Translations under genes and position numbers: made by a program
Assembly (NCBI GenBank): GCA_045605445.1
Contig: JAZUPZ010000044.1
Span: 59,405 to 123,404 of the forward strand
Source of the DNA: CAZMHL01 sp045605445
GTDB taxonomy: Bacteria > Bacillota > Clostridia > RGIG6154
DNA: 64,000 nt
Direction of reading: 5' to 3'
Notes under the pieces: generated by a model
Seen by the model: only the letters and a program-made list of their open reading frames with translations
Database searches by the model: none
Told to the model about the DNA's origin: nothing
Shown here: piece after piece, positions 41,337-47,850 of the stretch
Numbering within the stretch: the first letter of the stretch is position 1
Layout: the number at the start of each line of letters is the position of its first letter

Positions 41337-42206
41337 ATGTTTAAAATAAAAACAAAGTTTGCAAAGGTTCTTGTGTCGGCTTTGACTGCGGCTCTTTCGC
41401 TTTCAATTTCCCTTTCTGCATTTGCCGCTGAACACATAGCTATCGGAACCGTTACAGGCAGCGTTGTAAATGTAAGAGAAGGTGCCGGAACTGAGTTCAA
41501 CGTGGTATCAAGCCTTAATAAAGGTGCTTTGGTTGACATTACGGAAATTCACGACGGTTGGGTTAAAGTTGAATATGCCGACGGGAAATTCGGCTTTATG
41601 TCTACTCAGTATGTGGATATAAATTCAGAAGTGACAGGAACAATAACAGGCAGTGTTGTAAATGTAAGAGCCGGCGCAGGTACCGATTTTGAAATTGTCG
41701 GTCAGGTTTATGCAGGTCAGACCTTTACGGTTATAGCGAGAGAAGATATCGGATGGACAAAAATTTCATATAACGGAATGAATGCTTACATACACAGCGA
41801 CTACATTTCCGTTGACAAAACAAAGGAAAACGAAGCTATTGCAGAAGGCAATGTTGTTGTTGAAACAGCAAAGAAATATCTTGGTTTACCTTATGTATAC
41901 GGAGCATCAGGTCCTAACGCTTTTGATTGCTCTGGCTTTACAAGCTATGTGTACAGACAGCTTGGTTACAGCCTTAACAGAACAGCTGCAGCTCAGTATT
42001 CAAACGGTGTTTACGTTGCAAAGAGCGACATTCAGCCGGGCGACCTTCTTATGTTCTCCAAGGGTTACGGAATCAGCCATGTAGGAATTTATATGGGCGA
42101 CGGAAAAATGATTCACGCGCAGAACCGTGCAACCGGCGTTTGTATTTCAACAATCAACTCAGGATATTATTACAATTACTACTATGGAGCAAGAAGAATT
42201 CTTTAA
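41337..42206 (+). CDS. Secreted SH3-NlpC/P60 cell-wall hydrolase
   Basis: The 289-residue protein has a signal peptide (cleavage after AFAA near residue 31) and two bacterial SH3 domains with near-repeated TGSVVNVREGAGTEFNVV and TGSVVNVRAGAGTDFEIV. A C-terminal NlpC/P60 domain (about 175-289) follows. The catalytic cysteine is in FDCSGFTSYVY, the histidine in ISHVGIYMG, and the third polar residue is likely in MIHAQN. Such enzymes cut the gamma-D-glutamyl to diamino-acid bond of peptidoglycan stems. AAAGGAG lies upstream, and a terminator follows. Confidence 0.93.
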   Translation: MFKIKTKFAKVLVSALTAALSLSISLSAFAAEHIAIGTVTGSVVNVREGAGTEFNVVSSLNKGALVDITEIHDGWVKVEYADGKFGFMSTQYVDINSEVTGTITGSVVNVRAGAGTDFEIVGQVYAGQTFTVIAREDIGWTKISYNGMNAYIHSDYISVDKTKENEAIAEGNVVVETAKKYLGLPYVYGASGPNAFDCSGFTSYVYRQLGYSLNRTAAAQYSNGVYVAKSDIQPGDLLMFSKGYGISHVGIYMGDGKMIHAQNRATGVCISTINSGYYYNYYYGARRIL

Positions 42207-42227
42207 TTCTGAAAACTGAAAATGTTT

Positions 42228-42259
42228 AAAAAATTCTCAAGAAATTGAGAATTTTTTTT
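42228..42259 (+). terminator. Terminator after the NlpC/P60 gene
   Basis: AAATTCTCAA and TTGAGAATTT pair around GAAA and are followed by a run of T. Confidence 0.88.
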
Positions 42260-42283
42260 ATGAAACAGTAAAAAGTCTTTTTA

Positions 42284-42312
42284 TTGACTAACTTTTACTG
42301 TTGTGATAGAAT
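42284..42312 (+). promoter_or_regulatory. Promoter for the SulP gene
   Basis: TTGACT (42284-42289), 17 bp spacer, TAGAAT (42307-42312). Confidence 0.72.
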
Positions 42313-42352
42313 ATAAAAGTTGTAAAATTTTAAGGAAAGGTTCTGAATAAAA

Positions 42353-43996
42353 ATGGGTGTTTTTCAGCCAAAGTTTTTTGCAGGTTTAAAAACCTACGGT
42401 TCAAAGAAATTTATAAACGACCTGATAGCAGGTATAATCGTTGCAATAATTGCCCTTCCTCTTTCAATTGCTCTGGCAATTGCCTCGGGCGTTTCTCCCG
42501 AAAAGGGACTTTATACGGCAATTGTTGCAGGTTTTGTTATTTCCTTTTTAGGGGGAAGCAATGTTAATATTTCCGGTCCTACGGCGGCATTTGCAACAAT
42601 AGTTGCGGGAATCGTTGCAACCTACGGAACGGAAGGCCTTGTAGTTGCAACAATTATGGCGGGTTTAATCCTTGTGGTAATGGGACTTTGCAAGTTCGGC
42701 GTTCTTATAAAATACATACCGCATACAATAACAACGGGCTTTACCTCGGGTATTGCTTTAACAATTGTAATAGGTCAGCTTAAGGATTTTATGGGACTTA
42801 CCTTTGCGGAGGGAACCCACGCAGTTGAAACAATGGAAAAGCTTTCAGCAGTTGCAAATTCAATTTCAACAGTTAACTGGCAGAGTGTTGCCGTTGGCGT
42901 TTTTGCGGTTTTAGTGCTTGTTCTCTGGCCTAAAATCAATAAGAAAATTCCCGGCTCTTTAATTGCGGTAATCCTTGGCGTTGCGGTAGTAAAGCTGTTT
43001 GACCTTCAGGTAAATACAATAGGAGATTTGTATACAATTTCCGCCTCTGCGCCAAAGCCGGCAATTCCTCAGTTCAGCTTTGATACTGTAAAACAGCTTG
43101 TGCCCAGCGCATTTACAATTGCAATTCTTGCGGGAATAGAATCCCTTCTTTCCTGCGTTGTTTCCGACTCTATGATAAACGACCGTCACAATTCAAATAC
43201 AGAGCTCATTGCTCAGGGTGTTGGAAATATCTGTTCGGGTATTTTCGGCGGAATCCCTGCAACGGGCGCAATTGCAAGAACAGCGGCAAACGTTAAAAAC
43301 GGAGGACGTACCCCTGTTGCAGGAATGGTTCACGCCGTTGTGCTCCTTCTTGTACTTCTGGTTCTTATGCCCTATGCGTCGTGGATTCCAATGCCGGTAA
43401 TTGCAGCAATCCTTTTTATTGTTGCATATAATATGTGTGAATGGCGTCAGTTTGTTTCAATTTGCAAAAATGCGCCGAAAAGCGACATTGCCGTTCTGGT
43501 GCTTACCTTTGTGCTTACGGTAGTGTTCGACCTTGTAGTTGCAATTGAGGTAGGACTTCTGGTTGCAGTTTTCCTCTTTATGAAGAGAATGACCGATGTT
43601 ACTCATATCAGACCCTGGACAAGAAACGACGAGCATCTTGCAAAAGACGACGGAAGACTTAAGGAAATTCCTGCAAAAACTCAGGTTTATGAAATTCACG
43701 GACCTATGTTTTTTGCAACCTCCGATAAGCTCCTTTCAATCCCCATAAAGGCAGGGATAAAGGTAATGGTTTTCAGAATGAGAAATATTCCCGCTCTGGA
43801 TGTTTCAGCCCTTCGCGCCTTAAAGCAGGTTTACGAACTTTGCAGAGAACAGAATATAACCGTTCTTTTCTCCCACGTAAACGAACAGCCTCTTTCCGTA
43901 ATGAAAAAAGCGGGATTCTTTGATGAGGTAGGGGAGGAAAACTTCCCGGCAAATATCGACGAGGCTCTGGAAAAAGCAAAGAAAATAACTGAATAA
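42353..43996 (+). CDS. SulP-family anion transporter with STAS domain
   Basis: The 547-residue transporter has 12-14 membrane segments (about 20-420), with SulP signatures GLYTAIVAGFVISFLGGSNVNISGPTAAF and GGIPATGAIARTAANVKNGGRTP. A C-terminal STAS domain (about 435-545, PMFFATSDKLL, RMRNIPALDVSALRALKQVYE) follows. SulP carriers move sulfate, bicarbonate or dicarboxylates; the substrate here is not decided. It is a single gene with its own promoter and terminator; GGAAAGG precedes the ATG. Confidence 0.92.
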   Translation: MGVFQPKFFAGLKTYGSKKFINDLIAGIIVAIIALPLSIALAIASGVSPEKGLYTAIVAGFVISFLGGSNVNISGPTAAFATIVAGIVATYGTEGLVVATIMAGLILVVMGLCKFGVLIKYIPHTITTGFTSGIALTIVIGQLKDFMGLTFAEGTHAVETMEKLSAVANSISTVNWQSVAVGVFAVLVLVLWPKINKKIPGSLIAVILGVAVVKLFDLQVNTIGDLYTISASAPKPAIPQFSFDTVKQLVPSAFTIAILAGIESLLSCVVSDSMINDRHNSNTELIAQGVGNICSGIFGGIPATGAIARTAANVKNGGRTPVAGMVHAVVLLLVLLVLMPYASWIPMPVIAAILFIVAYNMCEWRQFVSICKNAPKSDIAVLVLTFVLTVVFDLVVAIEVGLLVAVFLFMKRMTDVTHIRPWTRNDEHLAKDDGRLKEIPAKTQVYEIHGPMFFATSDKLLSIPIKAGIKVMVFRMRNIPALDVSALRALKQVYELCREQNITVLFSHVNEQPLSVMKKAGFFDEVGEENFPANIDEALEKAKKITE

Positions 43997-44000
43997 AAAT

Positions 44001-44029
44001 AATCGGCTACAATTTCTGTAGCCGATTTT
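44001..44029 (+). terminator. Terminator after the SulP gene
   Basis: AATCGGCTAC and GTAGCCGATT pair around AATTTCT, followed by TTA. Confidence 0.8.
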
Positions 44030-44036
44030 ACGTTTT

Positions 44037-44104
44037 AAAACCCTCTCAGGGTTCGAGCCCCTGAAGATAAAACAAAGACAACACTCATAAGAGTACTGTC
44101 TTTT
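44037..44104. repeat. Direct repeat, copy 1 (TTCGAG motif plus terminator)
   Basis: AAAACCCTCTCAGGGTTCGAG, then CCCCTGAAGATAAAA and a CACTCATAAGAGTACTGTC hairpin, recur almost unchanged at 44430-44500, where the hairpin is the tRNA-Lys terminator. It looks like a duplicated tRNA-terminator cassette. Confidence 0.65.
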
Positions 44105-44137
44105 GAGTGCCTCAAACGGTTTAGACAACATATATTA

Positions 44138-44272
44138 AATGAAATATCTCACTACGTTCGATGTGAAATAAAATAAATCCTTTATCACACGCCTTAAGGC
44201 GTATTTCACATTGCGAAGCAATATTTCACGCCCGAAGGGCATTTCACAAATCCAGAAAGGATTTATTTCATT
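44138..44272. repeat. Multi-hairpin element with ATTTCAC linkers
   Basis: Closing arms AATGAAATA (44138-44146) and TATTTCATT (44264-44272) enclose hairpins CGCCTTAAGGCG, ATTGCGAAGCAAT, GCCCGAAGGGC and AAATCCAGAAAGGATTT. ATTTCAC separates successive hairpins (44203, 44223, 44241; ATTTCAT at 44265). Stems differ but linkers are constant. There is no coding frame. Confidence 0.65.
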
Positions 44273-44273
44273 G

Positions 44274-44323
44274 AAAAAAGCACCGACAAAGTCGATGCTT
44301 TTTTCTGGTACACCATCGGGGGC
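44274..44323 (-). repeat. tRNA-Lys 3'-end fragment with its own terminator
   Basis: TGGTACACCATCGGGGGC at 44306-44323 is identical to the 3' end (with CCA) of tRNA-Lys at 44502-44519. It is followed on the minus strand by a strong AAAAAAGCATCGAC...GTCGGTGCTTTTTT terminator (44274-44304). The rest of the tRNA is replaced by unrelated palindromic sequence up to about 44430. Confidence 0.65.
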
Positions 44324-44429
44324 AATGCGCTTTGCGCCTTTGTTGCTTGTCGACCCAATGGCTTTGCCATTCGGTACCCGACTGCGCACCTTTTTGCTAA
44401 AAACGATTATCAATCGTTTTCTAAACGCA

Positions 44430-44500
44430 AAAACCCTCTCAGGGTTCGAGCCCCCTGAAGATAAAAAATAAAGACAGCACTCATAAGAGTACTGTCTTTA
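44430..44500 (-). terminator. tRNA-Lys terminator within direct repeat copy 2
   Basis: AAAGACAG(T/C)ACTC arms (44470-44499) around TTAT terminate tRNA-Lys on the minus strand. The block is the second copy of the repeat at 44037-44104. Confidence 0.75.
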
Positions 44501-44501
44501 T

Positions 44502-44577
44502 TGGTACACCATCGGGGGCTCGAACCCCGGACACCCTGATTAAGAGTCAGGTGCTCTACCAGCTGAGCTAATGGTGC
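44502..44577 (-). tRNA. tRNA-Lys (CTT)
   Basis: The 76-base minus-strand sequence folds as a tRNA: acceptor GCACCAT pairs with ATGGTGT (one G·U), D-arm AGCTCAGCTGGTAGAGC, anticodon stem CCTGA/TCAGG with loop CTCTTAA (anticodon CTT, lysine), T-arm GGGGTTCGAGCCCC, discriminator A and encoded CCA. Confidence 0.96.
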
Positions 44578-44658
44578 ATATACTGTTGACGCTTTCTGTC
44601 AACAGTTAGTTATTATAACACAAAATGTGAAGATTGTAAAGAGTTTTTTTGTTTTTTC

Positions 44659-45201
44659 TTAACAAATTTCTTCTCTGTACACTTCTCCTTCTAAAGTTTT
44701 AAAGATAAATCTGCCATTTTCAAGAACAATGTATCCGTTTTTGCTGTTTTCCTTGGGAATTGAAACAGAGCCGGGATTCACATAAGTATACCCTTCTTTT
44801 TTATCAAAAGCGGGGATATGAGTATGCCCGTTTACAAGAAAGTCACCTTCCTTAAGCGGAGGCAGCTTTTCATTGTTAAAAATATGACCGTGAGTCATAA
44901 AAAATGTTTTGCCCTCTTCAACCAGAAGAGCATAGTCTGCCATAATCGGAAAATCAATTATCATCTGGTCAACCTCGCTGTCGCAATTTCCTCTTACGCA
45001 CAAAATTTTATTTTTATATCCGTTGAGCATTTCGCAAACCTTTTTAGGGTCATATTCTTTCGGCAAATCATTTCTCGGTCCGTGATACAAAAGGTCGCCC
45101 AGTAAAAACAGCCTGTCTGCCTTTTCTGCTTCAAAGCACTCAAGCATTTTTTTACACCAGTATGCGGAACCGTGAATGTCCGATGCTATCATTATTTTCA
45201 T
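44659..45201 (-). CDS. YfcE-like metallophosphodiesterase
   Basis: The 180-residue calcineurin-like phosphoesterase has the metal ligands in order: ASDIHGS (Asp, His), LLGDLLYHG (Asp), VRGNCDSE (Asn), MTHGHIF (His) and NGHTHIP (His-x-His). NPGSVSIPK is typical of YfcE. Relatives hydrolyse phosphodiesters in vitro with Mn2+; the physiological substrate is not known. It is a single leftward gene upstream of the tRNA. Confidence 0.9.
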   Translation of the reverse strand: MKIMIASDIHGSAYWCKKMLECFEAEKADRLFLLGDLLYHGPRNDLPKEYDPKKVCEMLNGYKNKILCVRGNCDSEVDQMIIDFPIMADYALLVEEGKTFFMTHGHIFNNEKLPPLKEGDFLVNGHTHIPAFDKKEGYTYVNPGSVSIPKENSKNGYIVLENGRFIFKTLEGEVYREEIC

Positions 45202-45214
45202 AATTTCACCTGTT

Positions 45215-46017
45215 TCAGTCTTTACATTTGTTTATATATTCTATGGCCTTCTGCCAGTCATAACGCCCCATATAATGAAGACCTTCTCTTAAATGGTAGC
45301 CAATGTAACCATCGTGATACACCTCTCCCGCTTCAGGAAGTCTTCCTTTGTGTTTAAGAGCGGGAAGTCCGTTCTTTTCGTAGTATTCGCTTACCTTTAC
45401 AGCAGTTAAGAATTCCGATCTTGGGCGAGGCCAGATATCCCCCGTTGCGCTGGTGATATAAACACGTCTCGGGAAAATTGACGCAACAAGATAGTGCTGT
45501 TCAAAAGGCATTTCATATTCTTTTTCACTGTATTTATAGTAGTTTTTGCAGAACCAGTAAGGGAAGGTTGTTGTTATTTCCTTTACTCTTTCGCCGTTTT
45601 CGTAAAGCACGCCGGCAAGACCGTTTGTAAAATCGTCATCATCAGTTGTTACGTCGTTATAACAAAAGGAAAGAACCGCATATCCGCTGTCAATAATTTC
45701 TTCTGTCGGCATATACAAATCAGGAACATTATCTCTGAAATTTATCATAACAAAGAAGGGCACCTTTTCCTTATTTACAGGAATTGAGGCATACATCGGG
45801 AAAGAAAATTCCTTTCCGTTAATTTTGGTTGTAATTGTTACTGTATCTAAAGTTGCACTTCCGCCGCAAAATGCTTTTTCATACCTTTCTGCGCTGAAGG
45901 ATATGCTTTCAGGCTTTTCGGAAGATAACCGTAAACCTCTTTAAGCATTATATCAAGCATTTCCTTTTTTTCTTTAAATTCCGGGAGCTGTTTTTCATCA
46001 AGTAATTTTTCTATCAC
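45215..46017 (-). pseudogene. Decayed alpha/beta-hydrolase esterase (frameshift plus internal deletion)
   Basis: Translation begins at GTG 46017 (AGGTG upstream) as MIEKLLDEKQLPEFKEKKEM and runs to EVYGYLP. Near 45919 one base is missing. The other frame then continues EKPESISFSAERYEKAFCGGS through MYASIPVNKEKVPFFVMINF to the end at 45215. In related acetylxylan/glucuronoyl-esterase-like proteins, the GxSRxGK nucleophile region lies between the VLYENGER and ITTTFPYWFC segments. Here those segments are joined directly (about 45590), so the catalytic serine region is deleted in frame. Both defects argue for a dead gene. Confidence 0.7.
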
Positions 46018-46157
46018 TCCAAACACCTCTTTTACGGAAATTTTAACACAGCAGTACCTATAAGTCAATGATTTTTGCAGGAATGAAAAAGTACGTTGAT
46101 AATTCATAACTGTTGTGATAAAATTGTCTTCAGTAATGTTGCTCCTTTTGAAAAAAG

Positions 46158-46186
46158 TTGTTTTTTTTTGTTTTTGGTGGTATACT
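46158..46186 (+). promoter_or_regulatory. Promoter for the ClC gene
   Basis: TTGTTT (46158-46163), 17 bp spacer ending TGGTGG, TATACT (46181-46186). Confidence 0.62.
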
Positions 46187-46226
46187 GTCATGAGTGGAAT
46201 TCGAGTTTCGGTTAGGAGAGAACAGC

Positions 46227-47471
46227 GTGGAAAACTTAAAGAAAAATATAAAAATTTGTTTTGAATATTTAAAGGTTTTTATAAAATGGATTTTAATTTC
46301 CCTCATTGTCGGCGGAATCGGCGGCGTTGTGGGAAGCATTTTTCATCTGAGTATTGACTATGTAACCGAGCTCAGGGGAGAGCAACCCCGGCTTTTGTTT
46401 TTGCTTCCTGTTGGCGGCGTTGTTATTGCGGCAATATACAACCTTTGCAAAAAGCAGGGACATATTGACACAAACCGTGTGCTCAATGCGGTGAAAAAAG
46501 ATGAAAAGGTTCCTCTTGTTATGGCACCGCTTATTTTTGTCAGCACCCTTATAACTCATCTTCTCGGCGGTTCGGCAGGAAGAGAGGGGGCGGCGCTTCA
46601 GCTCGGAGGAAGCATAGGCTATAATATCGGAAGACTTTTCCGCCTTGATAAAAAAGATATGCACGAAATCATAATGGCGGGAATGAGCGCCGTGTTTGCC
46701 GCTCTTTTCGGAACGCCTCTTGCGGCGGCGTTTTTTGCAATAGAGGTTGCAACAGTGGGAACTCTTCATTATGCGGCAATTGTTCCCTGTATACTTTCTG
46801 CCATCTGTGCCTTTGAAATAGCGGGAGCCTTCGGCATTTCGCCTGTTCGCTTTGAAGGAGTATTTATGGAGCCGATTACACCGGAGGTTCTCGGAAAGGT
46901 TGTTGTTCTTGCCCTTCTTTGTGCTCTTGTGAGCATTTTGTTCTGTGCAACGATTCACAGTTTTGAAAGAAAAATGAAAAGATTTCTTCCTGATTCCTAT
47001 ATCCGTGCCCTTGCAGGTGGCGGAGTAATAGTTCTTTTAACCTGGCTTATGGGAAGCTATGAATATAACGGAGCGGGAATGGATGTAATTTCCCTTGCTC
47101 TTTTCGGCGATGCAAAGCCTGAAGCCTTTTTTGTAAAGCTTGTTTTTACGGCAATTACCATTGGTGCGGGCTTTAAAGGCGGGGAAATAGTTCCTGCGTT
47201 TTTCGTTGGTTCAACCTTTGGATGTGTCGCAGGGGCGCTTCTTGGACTTGATGCGGGATTTTCTGCGGCAATCGGATTTATTTCCCTTTTCTGCGGCGTT
47301 GTAAACTGCCCCGTTGCATCAACAATACTTGCGGTTGAAATATTTGGAGCGGAGGGTATTATCTTTTTTGCCCTTGCCTGCGGAGTAAGCTATATGATGT
47401 CGGGAAAATACGGTTTGTATGAAAGTCAGCAGATTAAATTTTCAAAGCTTTATGATGATAGGGAACTGTAA
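46227..47471 (+). CDS. ClC-family anion channel/antiporter (possibly fluoride type)
   Basis: The 414-residue ClC protein has the gating-glutamate motif GGSAGREGAALQLGGSIG and AALFGTPLAAAFFAIEVAT. The later anion-binding segment FKGGEIVPAFFVGSTFG is also present. The classical first selectivity motif GSGIP is missing; the equivalent loop reads GHIDTNRV. Loss of GSGIP is a feature of the CLC-F fluoride/proton antiporters, so fluoride export is a reasonable hypothesis. GTG 46227 follows TAGGAGAG by about 8 bases. The stop lies inside a terminator hairpin. Confidence 0.85.
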   Translation: MENLKKNIKICFEYLKVFIKWILISLIVGGIGGVVGSIFHLSIDYVTELRGEQPRLLFLLPVGGVVIAAIYNLCKKQGHIDTNRVLNAVKKDEKVPLVMAPLIFVSTLITHLLGGSAGREGAALQLGGSIGYNIGRLFRLDKKDMHEIIMAGMSAVFAALFGTPLAAAFFAIEVATVGTLHYAAIVPCILSAICAFEIAGAFGISPVRFEGVFMEPITPEVLGKVVVLALLCALVSILFCATIHSFERKMKRFLPDSYIRALAGGGVIVLLTWLMGSYEYNGAGMDVISLALFGDAKPEAFFVKLVFTAITIGAGFKGGEIVPAFFVGSTFGCVAGALLGLDAGFSAAIGFISLFCGVVNCPVASTILAVEIFGAEGIIFFALACGVSYMMSGKYGLYESQQIKFSKLYDDREL

Positions 47472-47483
47472 ATACAGTTCCCT
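47460..47483 (+). terminator. ClC terminator hairpin, left copy (flank of repeat copy 1)
   Basis: AGGGAACTGT and ACAGTTCCCT form a perfect stem around AAAT. It contains the ClC stop codon. No T tract follows because the repeat element starts directly after it. Confidence 0.7.
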
Positions 47484-47726
47484 CAGACTGTCGAAAAAGT
47501 CGGTTTACCTCAAGAAAAAATTAAAGATGTAGGGGTTGGCGATTTTCAACAAACCACAGTCGAATGTTAAGAACAGAACTGTTTCTTCCTGAAAAGTGGC
47601 TCTGTTGCTTGCTTTTCACCGAAATGAGCCTTGCCGTACCAGAAGTACTGCCTGCGTCCATTTCGGCGAAATACACCTTCCTTTTTCGTTGTCTGCCAGC
47701 GTGTCGATAAACCTATCGATACGCGG
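47484..47726 (+). repeat. ~241 bp dispersed palindromic repeat, copy 1
   Basis: It begins CAGACTGTCGAAAAAGTCGG and ends TGTCGATAAACCTATCGATA plus CGCGG. Internal hairpins include CAGA(A)C...CTCTGTT arms and a large CCGAAATGAG...CATTTCGG hairpin whose loop is GCCGTACC-AGAAGTACTGCCTGCG. It is related over its whole length to 50578-50818 (inverted) and 56724-56964. No conserved protein frame. Confidence 0.85.
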
Positions 47727-47750
47727 AGGAAACTGTAAATACAGTTCCCT
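47727..47750 (+). terminator. ClC terminator hairpin, right copy
   Basis: This copy matches the left hairpin at 23 of 24 bases and is followed by GATTTTTGG, so it keeps the T tract. With the left copy it forms a direct repeat flanking the element. Confidence 0.75.
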
Positions 47751-47850
47751 GATTTTTGGATAAAATTATACTTTTGCAATGTGTTTCAGTATTTTTTAAT
47801 TTATATAGCGCAATTTTTGATGTATGATTAAATTATTAGGAGGAATGAAT

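Noticed and set aside
44135..44471. Short open frames on both strands through the tRNA-Lys upstream region
   Set aside because: They run through palindromes and repeated tRNA-end blocks, have no ribosome site, and their predicted proteins have no domain-like features.
47567..47779. 70-80-codon frames inside the 241 bp repeats (also 50542-50797 and 56770-56979)
   Set aside because: The frames are not conserved in phase between copies and cross the hairpin arms; the repeats behave as structure, not coding sequence.
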